Shown: in pieces, positions 58,294 to 64,000 of the stretch
Layout: every line of letters starts with the position of its first letter
Position numbering within the stretch: position 1 is the stretch's first letter
Assembly (NCBI GenBank): GCA_034211175.1
Contig: JAXHUH010000048.1
Location: forward strand, 1-64,000
Length of the DNA stretch: 64,000 nt
Direction of reading: 5' to 3'
Origin: JAXHUH01 sp034211175
GTDB taxonomy: Bacteria; Actinomycetota; Acidimicrobiia; Acidimicrobiales; CAIXPF01
The notes under the pieces: generated by a model
The model's input: the letters and a program-made list of their open reading frames with translations, nothing else
What the model was told of the DNA's origin: nothing
Databases searched by the model: none
Position numbers and translations under genes: made by a program

Positions 58294-59628
58294 TCACCAC
58301 TCGATGCGGGCGGCGAGGGCGGCGAGCTTGGCGGCGCGGGCGGGGTTGTCGGCCGACGCCCAGGCGATGCGGCCCTCGAGGTGGGCCCGGAAGTCGGGAT
58401 GGCCGTCGCGGTTCGCGTGGTCGGGACCGTTGACCGCGGCGTCGTGGAGGACGGCCCGGAGCCGGTCGTAGTCGGGGCGTGCGACGTTGCGGCCGGCGTT
58501 GACCACGAGACCGGTCACGCGCTGGCGCTGGCTCGCGGCCATGACCCGGGTCTTGGTCGCGTTGATGCGGAACCCCTCGTCGGAGGCGATGCGTGCCACC
58601 GACGTGACGACCGAGTGCGCCGAGCGTCGCAGCCGCCGCCCGCCGGAGAGGACCAGGTCGTCGGCGTAGCGGGTGTAGCGGGCGTCGAGTGCCGTGGCGA
58701 GCCCCGCGAGCCGTCGGTCGAGCGCGAAGGCCGCGAGGTTGGCGAGTGCGGGCGACGTCGGTGAGCCCTGGGGCAGGTGCGGGCGTCGGAGGCCGTCGAG
58801 CATCCGGCGGCGGCCCGCCAGCAACACCGGGGCGACCTCGGGCACGGCCGCCCGCACGGCGAGCGGGGTGACCGTCGTGCACAGCGCGGCCAGGGTGTGG
58901 GCGACCGGTTCCGCGTAGCCGGCGGAACGGAGGATCCCGAAGACGCGCCCGGCGGTCACCGCGGTGAAGAACGACGCCAGGTCGACGCGGATCACGACGT
59001 CGGCGCCGACGTGGTGTGCGGCGCCGGTGCGGGCGGAGCGGCCGCGCCGGAACCCGTGGGCCGCGTCGTGGACGGGGATGGCGTCGAGGATCCCGGCGAG
59101 CACCATCCGCTGCAGGTCCTTCGTCTCGCGCTTGGGCGCCTCCAGCAGCCGCACCGACCCGTCCCGCTTGCGAACCCAGCGCCGCCGGTAGTGACGGAGC
59201 CGCTCGTCGGTCGCGGACCGCTCGAGCGACCGGATGTCGGCGAACCACCGCAGGTGGTCGAGGGTGACGCCGAGCCACGAGGCGAGCGACGCCATGTCGT
59301 CGATGACCGGGACCGGCCACCGGTGAGGTCCCATGGCGACGGGTGCCTCGAACCACTGGTAGAGGTCGAGCGGCCGCACCGGATCGGCGAGTGCGGCCCG
59401 GAAGATGTCGGTCGCGGCGATGAACGCCGCCACCTCACGGGGCCGGTCGACCGGCTTGTCGGGGAACCCGACGTGCACGACCTCGGCGAGTCGCGTCGGC
59501 CAGTGCCGCTGGTCGCCGACGGCCCGCTTCGCCCGCCGGCCCATCGAGCGGGGCTCCCACTCCCCGGCGAGGAACGCCCGGGCGAGGTGGCGGGCGCAGC
59601 GGTCCGCGTGGGCCGAGCGCTTGCTCAC
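58294..59628 (-). CDS. Retron-like reverse transcriptase
   Basis: The 444-residue protein has a long N-terminal helical region (1-145) and an RT domain (about 150-390). Motifs: VRLLEAPKRETKDLQR, HGFRRGRSARTGAAHHV (the place of the retron NAxxH motif), D216 in IRVDLASFF, LPQGSPTSPALANL (285-298), catalytic YADD (321-324), and VTGLVVN (371-377), the retron-type VTG motif. It lacks maturase and HNH domains, so it is not a group II intron enzyme. GTG start overlaps the stop of a 63-codon ORF (GTGA). The next gene upstream on this strand is a TIR-sigma fusion. Confidence 0.9.
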   Translation of the reverse strand: MSKRSAHADRCARHLARAFLAGEWEPRSMGRRAKRAVGDQRHWPTRLAEVVHVGFPDKPVDRPREVAAFIAATDIFRAALADPVRPLDLYQWFEAPVAMGPHRWPVPVIDDMASLASWLGVTLDHLRWFADIRSLERSATDERLRHYRRRWVRKRDGSVRLLEAPKRETKDLQRMVLAGILDAIPVHDAAHGFRRGRSARTGAAHHVGADVVIRVDLASFFTAVTAGRVFGILRSAGYAEPVAHTLAALCTTVTPLAVRAAVPEVAPVLLAGRRRMLDGLRRPHLPQGSPTSPALANLAAFALDRRLAGLATALDARYTRYADDLVLSGGRRLRRSAHSVVTSVARIASDEGFRINATKTRVMAASQRQRVTGLVVNAGRNVARPDYDRLRAVLHDAAVNGPDHANRDGHPDFRAHLEGRIAWASADNPARAAKLAALAARIEW

Positions 59629-59816
59629 CGCGGCGGCATGTCGGTGTGCGGCAGGGGCTCCCGACCCGTCCCGTCGTGCGTGCGCTGTCCTGCGTCGTTG
59701 CGCAGCGGCGCGCAGGCGATGCGTTGGTGAACCACATGGTGATCCCCGGGGGTACCCCGGAGAGGCCGGACGACGCCGAAGCGTCCCCTGGCCGACTCGG
59801 TCACTCCCTGCCGCAC
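59625..59816 (-). CDS. Small ORF coupled to the reverse transcriptase gene
   Basis: The 63-codon frame starts with GTG (begins MRQGVTESARGRFGVVRPL) and its stop overlaps the RT start as GTGA. TACCAT on the minus strand ends 7 nt before the GTG, so it could be a leaderless gene setting up translation of the RT. An ATG at 59825 is an alternative start. Codon bias is weaker than in neighbours and no domain is recognised. The same DNA is where a retron ncRNA would be expected, so it might be RNA rather than protein coding. Confidence 0.45.
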   Translation of the reverse strand: MRQGVTESARGRFGVVRPLRGTPGDHHVVHQRIACAPLRNDAGQRTHDGTGREPLPHTDMPPR

Positions 59817-59823
59817 GCGCCGC

Positions 59824-59829
59824 ATGGTA
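59824..59829 (-). promoter_or_regulatory. Candidate -10 (TACCAT) upstream of the small ORF and RT
   Basis: Minus-strand TACCAT lies 7 nt before GTG 59816, in the 273-nt gap (59629-59901) after the TIR-sigma gene. It would give the RT its own transcript. Confidence 0.4.
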
Positions 59830-59901
59830 GGGGCACAGCCGGTGCCGGTTCAGAAGCGGAGCGTGGCGGCGACGTCACGCGGCGCGGGAGTGCTGGTCCG
59901 T

Positions 59902-61011
59902 TCATCCGCCGTCGATCTCCCGTTGCTCGCCGAGCGTTCGCCGGAGCGCCTCGATCGCCCGGCCGAGCGTGAGCTCCATGGCATCGGCGGACAGGCCCAT
60001 CGTCTCCGCGGCCTCCGCCGGGGCCAGGCCGGACAGGTAGCCGACCCGGATCGCCTTCTGCTCGTACGGCCGCAGGCGCGACATGGCCGTCAGCCACGAC
60101 TCGACCTCCGTCCGGGTCGGCGCCCCGGTCGCCCCGTTGCCGACCGCATCGCGAACCCCGGCGATCGGACCGGCGTCGCTCCCGGTGGGTGGGCCCTCGC
60201 CGCCCCCGTCCCGCACGGCCGGGTGCCGGCTGACCTCGCGTGCCGCGATCTGGAACAGCCACCGTCCGAAGGCTCCGGGCTCCGGGGTGAGCTGATCGAG
60301 CTCGCGGTAGGCGGTCTCGAAGGTCGCTGCGGTTGCGTCCTCGGCGACCTCCCGCGAGCGTGTGCGCCGGTAGGCGTAGGCGTGCACGCCCGGGAGGTGG
60401 TGGCGATACAGCTGGGCGAACGCCTCAGGGTCGGTGCGGGCCGCATCGACGAGATCGGCCTCGAGGTCGTCGTCGAGCGGCAGCATCGACCCGTCGGTCC
60501 GGGCCAGCGCCGCGGGCACCCGATGCTCGCCGGCGGTCGCCCCGAGAGGGGCCGGCGCGGAGGCCTCGCGCTCGTGTGAGAGGCGGCCGCGAAGCCGTCG
60601 GAGGATCGGGTCGAGGTCGGCGTCGAGGTGGTCGCTCCGCACCGTCAGGGCCACCCGTTGGCCCAGTCGGCGCAGGACCCGCCCGAGCTCGCCGCGCGCC
60701 TCGTCCAGCGTGGCGCCGTCCATGAGCACCGGGAGCACGGCCACCTCCGGTTCGGCGGCGAGGCAGACCGCGATCTCCGTGCGCCGCGCGTCCCGTTCCG
60801 TGGTGAGCTGGCGCTCGTCGATGAGGATCAACGCCGCGACCGTCTCCCGGAGGGCCCGATGCAGCGCGACCGGGTAGGGCGCGTCGTCGTCCAGCGATGA
60901 GGCGTCGATGACCTGCAGCGTGTCGCCGAGCTCGGACGCGAGTCGTGCCCGCAGGGCGTTCACGAGCCCGTGGCCGGACGGTGGGTACGAGACGAAGACG
61001 CGGTTCCTCAC
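59902..61011 (-). CDS. TIR-like domain fused to an ECF-type sigma factor (copy 2)
   Basis: The 369-residue protein has the same architecture as copy 1. The TIR-like domain is about 1-145 (opening strand NRVFVSYPPSGHG; LILIDERQL; RRTEIAVCLAAEPEVAVLPVLM with E79 at the TIR catalytic position). A linker follows, then sigma-2 about 195-262 (HLPGVHAYAYRRTRSREVAEDATAATF; FGRWLFQIAAREV) and sigma-4 about 305-360 (LRPYEQKAIRVGYLSG plus HTH). GTG start with AGGAGG 8 nt upstream. It is followed on the same strand by the small ORF and retron-like RT. No anti-sigma gene is nearby. Confidence 0.87.
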   Translation of the reverse strand: MRNRVFVSYPPSGHGLVNALRARLASELGDTLQVIDASSLDDDAPYPVALHRALRETVAALILIDERQLTTERDARRTEIAVCLAAEPEVAVLPVLMDGATLDEARGELGRVLRRLGQRVALTVRSDHLDADLDPILRRLRGRLSHEREASAPAPLGATAGEHRVPAALARTDGSMLPLDDDLEADLVDAARTDPEAFAQLYRHHLPGVHAYAYRRTRSREVAEDATAATFETAYRELDQLTPEPGAFGRWLFQIAAREVSRHPAVRDGGGEGPPTGSDAGPIAGVRDAVGNGATGAPTRTEVESWLTAMSRLRPYEQKAIRVGYLSGLAPAEAAETMGLSADAMELTLGRAIEALRRTLGEQREIDGG

Positions 61012-61246
61012 GCTCGACACCTCCTGGCTCGGGCAGCCGCAGCGCGGCCGCGCTGTGAGTGGCGGACCCAGCTTTGAACGTAGTCGTCCGGTGGGTGTCG
61101 GGGCGCCCGCTCCCGCGCGTTTCACGAACCGGACATTCGGGTGGCGCTGCGCCTCCGCCTGTCGGCGTGTGGCGATCGGCACGAAATGTTGAACGGTCAA
61201 GGACTGTTGGGCGCCGGTGAACGTTCGCGACGCAGTGGGAAGAGCC
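61012..61246. promoter_or_regulatory. Divergent promoter region of TIR-sigma copy 2 and the nitroreductase gene
   Basis: This 235-nt region has no gene. Minus-strand TACGTT (61077-61082) may be a -10 for the sigma gene. The plus side carries TTGAACGGTCAA near 61190, an imperfect palindrome. Confidence 0.35.
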
Positions 61247-61849
61247 ATGACCTCCGTGACCGAGACCTCCGTCCTCGCCGACGACGCCCGCGCCCTGCTG
61301 TTCACCGGCGCCCGATCGGCGGGTTCGTTCACCGACGAGGCGGTCACCGAGGAGCAGCTCCGGGAGATCCACGAGCTGTACAAGTTCGGGCCGACCTCGA
61401 TGAACACCCAGCCGATGCGGGTCGTGTACGTGGGTCCCGACGACCGTGACCGGCTCGTCGCCCACCTCGGCGAGGGGAACAAGGCGAAGACCGCCGCCGC
61501 GCCGGCGGTCGCCATCCTCGCCGCGGACACCGCCTTCCACGAGCACTTCCCGACGTTCTTCCCCGACCGCGCCCACCTGCGCGAGCAGTTCGAGCCGATG
61601 GTCGAGGCGCGGACGGACATGGCCCGCCTCAACGCCACCCTCCAGGCCGCGTACTACATCATGGCCGTGCGCGCCGTCGGCCTCGACGCCGGGCCGATGA
61701 CCGGGCTCGACGCCGCGGGCATCGACGGCGAGTTCTTCCCGGACGGGCGGCTGCAGACGCTGATGGTGGTCAACATCGGCCACGCGACCCCGCCGGAGTT
61801 CGACCGGCTGCCCCGGCTCGGGTTCGAGAAGACCACGACCGTCCTCTGA
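61247..61849 (+). CDS. Nitroreductase family protein (malonic semialdehyde reductase RutE-like)
   Basis: The 200-residue FMN-dependent oxidoreductase has the RutE pattern: DDARALLFTGARSAGSF, then YKFGPTSMNTQPMRVVYV, the helical MARLNATLQAAYYIMAVRAVGLDAGPMTG, and VNIGHA near the C-terminus. RutE reduces malonic semialdehyde in uracil breakdown; no other rut genes are here, so the substrate is unsure. ATG 61247 preferred (GGGAAGAG just upstream) over GTG 61217. Confidence 0.88.
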   Translation: MTSVTETSVLADDARALLFTGARSAGSFTDEAVTEEQLREIHELYKFGPTSMNTQPMRVVYVGPDDRDRLVAHLGEGNKAKTAAAPAVAILAADTAFHEHFPTFFPDRAHLREQFEPMVEARTDMARLNATLQAAYYIMAVRAVGLDAGPMTGLDAAGIDGEFFPDGRLQTLMVVNIGHATPPEFDRLPRLGFEKTTTVL

Positions 61850-61889
61850 CCCCACGGTCGCCGTGCCGGTCGGGGTTGCATCCGTGGGG
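61850..61889. terminator. Possible terminator hairpin
   Basis: CCCCACGG and CCGTGGGG (8-bp arms) with a 24-nt loop directly follow the nitroreductase stop. Confidence 0.4.
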
Positions 61890-61970
61890 CCGATGGTGCT
61901 CGATGGGTCGTGCGGCGAACGGTCGCAGGGCCGGACCCGCACGAGACGACGGGCGACGAACGGAGGAGCC

Positions 61971-62387
61971 GTGGAGCAGCGGCCGGTGGGGCTGACCCGG
62001 GATGCCGGCTGGCAGATCGGCGTGTCCCGGACCGTCGCCGCCGACCTCGGGGCGGTCTGGGACCTCCTCGTCTCCGCCGAGGGCCTGGCCCTGTGGCTGG
62101 GCGAGGGCGTCGACGTGCCCCTGGTGACGGGGCAGCAGTACGAGACCGCGGCCGGCACGGTCGGCGAGGTGCGCAGCCTGCGCCCCTACGACCGCGTGCG
62201 GATCACCTGGCAGCCCGCCGACCGCCCGCAACCGGCGACCGTCCAGATCGCCGTCCGGCAGGCGGCGAACGGGTGCTCGGTCCGCTTCCACACCGAGCGG
62301 CTCGACAGCAGCGACGAGCGCGAGGTGATGCGGGTCCACTGGAAGCGCGTGGCCGCCGAGCTGGCCGACATCGTCGCCGGCCGCTGA
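61971..62387 (+). CDS. SRPBCC/AHSA1-type domain protein
   Basis: The 138-residue single-domain protein is of the AHSA1-like SRPBCC group: GVSRTVAADLGAVWDLLVS at the start, GEVRSLRPYDRVRITWQP in the centre, and a long C-terminal helix (EREVMRVHWKRVAAELADIV). It probably binds a hydrophobic ligand; no partner ArsR gene is adjacent. GTG start with CGGAGGAG 4 nt upstream. Confidence 0.82.
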   Translation: MEQRPVGLTRDAGWQIGVSRTVAADLGAVWDLLVSAEGLALWLGEGVDVPLVTGQQYETAAGTVGEVRSLRPYDRVRITWQPADRPQPATVQIAVRQAANGCSVRFHTERLDSSDEREVMRVHWKRVAAELADIVAGR

Positions 62388-62424
62388 GCGCGGGCCGACG
62401 CCGCGGTCCGGTCCCGCCGGCAGC

Positions 62425-63555
62425 TCAGCCGGCGAGCACGGTGACCTCGCCGTCGGGGAGCTTCTCCCACCAGCGGGCGTAGCGGCGGTACGGGTCGGGC
62501 TCCCGGTCGGCGAGCAGGGCGACGAGCGAGGCGGCCTCGGCGGCGAGGCCGTCCCAGGTGGCGTCGTCGAGTGGGTGGAAGGCGCGGGCCTCGATCCCGC
62601 CCTCGATCGGGCGCCAGACGCCGGCGACGCGGCCGTCGACGAGCAGCGTCGGCAACACGTCGCCGTTCCGGCGGATCACGTGGGCCCGGTGCTCCTCGGG
62701 GATGATCCGGCTGCGATCGGCGTGGGCCAACAGGATGCTGTCCCACATCGCCAGCAGCCGCGGCGGTGCCGGGGTGTCCTCGTCGGGGAGCGCGGCACCG
62801 GGCACGTCGAAGAGCGTGTCGCCGTCCGGGCCCTGCGCCGTTGTAAGCGTGTCGGCCATGCGGGCGAGCGCCGGCCGGACGTCGGACATCTTCCGCAGCG
62901 CGAACTGGGCGACGTCCCTGGCCGACGCTGGACCGAAGCCGGCCAGGTAACGGCGGACCAGTCCGTCGAGCGCCGCGTCGGGCGCGGGGCGCTCCCCCTG
63001 TGGCGCGGCGCGGTAGGAGGGTCGCCGGCCGAAGGACCACGGGCCGCCGGTCGGGGCGTGCACGAGCGGGGCGTAGGTGCGCAGCGCCCACCACACGCCC
63101 TCGTGCGGGGGTCCGCCGAGCCGCTCGCCCAGCAGGCGCTCGATGTCGTCCTTCGTGCACACCTCCCCGGCCCGCTCGACGAGCGCGGGGACCAGCGCGT
63201 CCGCCTCGTCGATCGTCAGGCCCGTGGCCCGGAACCGCCGGTCGTTGAGGCGGGCTGCCCGCAGCGTCGGGGTCATGGCCTCGTGGAACGTGGGGTGGTC
63301 GTCGGCGTGCACCGCATGGAGCGTGATCCGCATGAGGCTGGCCTTCACGACGGCCGCCGTCGCGAACGCGGCGTCGAGCTCGGACGGGTCGAACCCCTCC
63401 AGCCGGTTCCACAGAGCGACGTAGGGTGATGCCGGCTCCTGGGCCTGGATGGCGACGATCCGCCGGACGCCGTCGACCACGCCGATCGGCTCCCGTCGCA
63501 GGAGCAGCTGGCGCTCGAGCGTGGCGCGGTTCAGCTGGCCGGGCGTGAGGCGCAT
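62425..63555 (-). CDS. AlkZ/YcaQ-like winged-helix DNA-binding protein
   Basis: The 376-residue protein belongs to the HTH_42 family of winged-helix proteins that includes the DNA glycosylases AlkZ and YcaQ. The family's Q-x-Q element is visible in RRIVAIQAQEPASPYVALW (Q at about 36 and 38). Winged-helix regions and the C-terminal LPTLLVDGRVAGVWRP are also present. AlkZ enzymes unhook crosslinks or remove alkylated bases. ATG start with AGGAGA 8 nt upstream. It is divergent from a GntR regulator. Confidence 0.85.
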   Translation of the reverse strand: MRLTPGQLNRATLERQLLLRREPIGVVDGVRRIVAIQAQEPASPYVALWNRLEGFDPSELDAAFATAAVVKASLMRITLHAVHADDHPTFHEAMTPTLRAARLNDRRFRATGLTIDEADALVPALVERAGEVCTKDDIERLLGERLGGPPHEGVWWALRTYAPLVHAPTGGPWSFGRRPSYRAAPQGERPAPDAALDGLVRRYLAGFGPASARDVAQFALRKMSDVRPALARMADTLTTAQGPDGDTLFDVPGAALPDEDTPAPPRLLAMWDSILLAHADRSRIIPEEHRAHVIRRNGDVLPTLLVDGRVAGVWRPIEGGIEARAFHPLDDATWDGLAAEAASLVALLADREPDPYRRYARWWEKLPDGEVTVLAG

Positions 63556-63623
63556 CCGCGCATTCTCCTACGACGTCGCCAACCGTCGTCCGCAGCGTTG
63601 AACGCGCATCGTGAACCAGGGGA

Positions 63624-63651
63624 TTCGGGCGCGGGGACCGGGTGTTATTGT
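63624..63651 (+). promoter_or_regulatory. Candidate promoter of the GntR-family gene
   Basis: TTCGGG, 16 nt, TATTGT, ending 28 nt before the GTG start. The TATTGT is AT-rich against the background. Confidence 0.4.
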
Positions 63652-63679
63652 CGAACGGTCACCGGGACACGGAGGAAGG

Positions 63680-64000
63680 GTGGCGGAGTACGAGCACCAC
63701 GTCGACCCGATCGGCGCGCGGCCACAGCTGAAGGATCTCGCCTTCGAGCGACTCCGCGCATTCATCGTCACCGGGCAGCTCTCGCCCGGCGAGACGATCC
63801 GTGAAGCGGCGTGGTCGGCGCGACTCGGCGTGAGCAAGACCCCCATCCGTGAGGCGTTCGTGCGTCTCGAGCAGGAGGGCTTCGTCCGCCTCGAGCCGTA
63901 TCGCGGCGCGATCGTCAGCGGCTACGACCTCAAGGACCTCGACGAGATCTTCGAGGTGCGTGAGATCCTGGAGGGGGCGATGGCCCGTCGGGTCGCGCAG
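63680..64000 (+). CDS. GntR-family (FadR/FCD-type) regulator, 5' part only
   Basis: The 107 visible codons run off the right edge. The winged helix (LKDLAFERLRAFIVTGQLSPG, then VSKTPIREAFVRLEQEGFV) and RGAIVSGYDLKDLDEIFEVREILEGAMARRV mark the FCD subgroup, whose C-terminal domain binds carboxylate metabolites. GTG start with GGAGGA a few nt upstream. The regulated genes are probably beyond the window. Confidence 0.93.
   Translation, partial: MAEYEHHVDPIGARPQLKDLAFERLRAFIVTGQLSPGETIREAAWSARLGVSKTPIREAFVRLEQEGFVRLEPYRGAIVSGYDLKDLDEIFEVREILEGAMARRVAQ

Noticed and set aside
58294..59628. Reverse transcriptase as a group II intron or DGR component
   Set aside because: No maturase X or HNH domain, no intron RNA domain V seen, and no template/variable repeat pair found nearby. 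The VTG motif points to retron-like enzymes.
59629..59901. Retron msr/msd ncRNA upstream of the reverse transcriptase
   Set aside because: I looked for flanking inverted repeats and a long msd hairpin and could not define them by eye; a covariance search is needed, so no ncRNA feature is claimed.

Overview
The window is very GC-rich, with dense, mostly overlapping genes, many GTG/TTG starts and strong G/C preference at third codon positions. It looks like a chromosomal segment of a high-GC actinobacterium. A DUF501 protein, a type-2 OMP decarboxylase, an NrtR-type NAD regulator and a Flp/Tad locus fit that. I would guess the Acidimicrobiia (Ilumatobacter/Iamia-like), but no rRNA or marker gene here proves it.

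Layout. 1-4.5 kb: a minus-strand partner-switching module (STAS, SpoIIE phosphatase, RsbW-like anti-sigma, STAS, CheY-like receiver, membrane EEP phosphodiesterase-like protein). 4.5-8.4 kb: surface-glycan genes, including one frame that joins a MOP flippase to a DPM1-like glycosyltransferase. 8.7-16.9 kb: a soxBDAG-type sarcosine-oxidase operon whose delta subunit carries an extension of about 1,100 residues of repetitive, apparently disordered sequence. 17-25 kb: accessory genes of molybdenum CO dehydrogenase/xanthine dehydrogenase type (MoxR, CoxE-like VWA, two XdhC parts, MocA-like, CoxG), interrupted by a chemoreceptor and an acyl-CoA dehydrogenase and without the catalytic subunits. 25-28 kb: DUF501, Ppx/GppA, class V aminotransferase, GNAT. 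28.5-38.7 kb: two LuxR-type regulators with degenerate receivers, divergent from a complete Flp/Tad pilus operon (flp, cpaB, tadA, tadB, tadC, prepilin peptidase, tadE, tadG-like). 38.9-43.2 kb: pyrF, a VapBC-type toxin-antitoxin pair, a phosphotransferase, an enoyl-CoA hydratase and an NrtR-like regulator. 43.3-47 kb: nadA-nadB-nadC behind two palindromic operators. 47-64 kb: an accessory region.

The accessory region holds the most unusual content. Two separate genes (48776-49900 and 59902-61011, both minus strand) encode a TIR-like domain fused to an ECF-type sigma factor. The first lies downstream of a DUF4062-like protein and a Cas4/AddB-like PD-(D/E)XK nuclease. The second lies directly upstream of a small ORF translationally coupled to a retron-like reverse transcriptase. 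No anti-sigma gene accompanies either fusion. This pairing of TIR-sigma fusions with nuclease or reverse-transcriptase neighbours is the best candidate here for an undescribed, possibly defence-related, system.

The same region carries an LPxTG surface protein, tRNA-Leu(UAA), a remnant toxin-antitoxin locus, a P450, a 2-oxoglutarate oxygenase, SRPBCC proteins, a RutE-like nitroreductase, an AlkZ-like protein and the start of a GntR regulator. Several genes have a TANNNT hexamer 5-8 nt before the start codon, which suggests leaderless transcripts.
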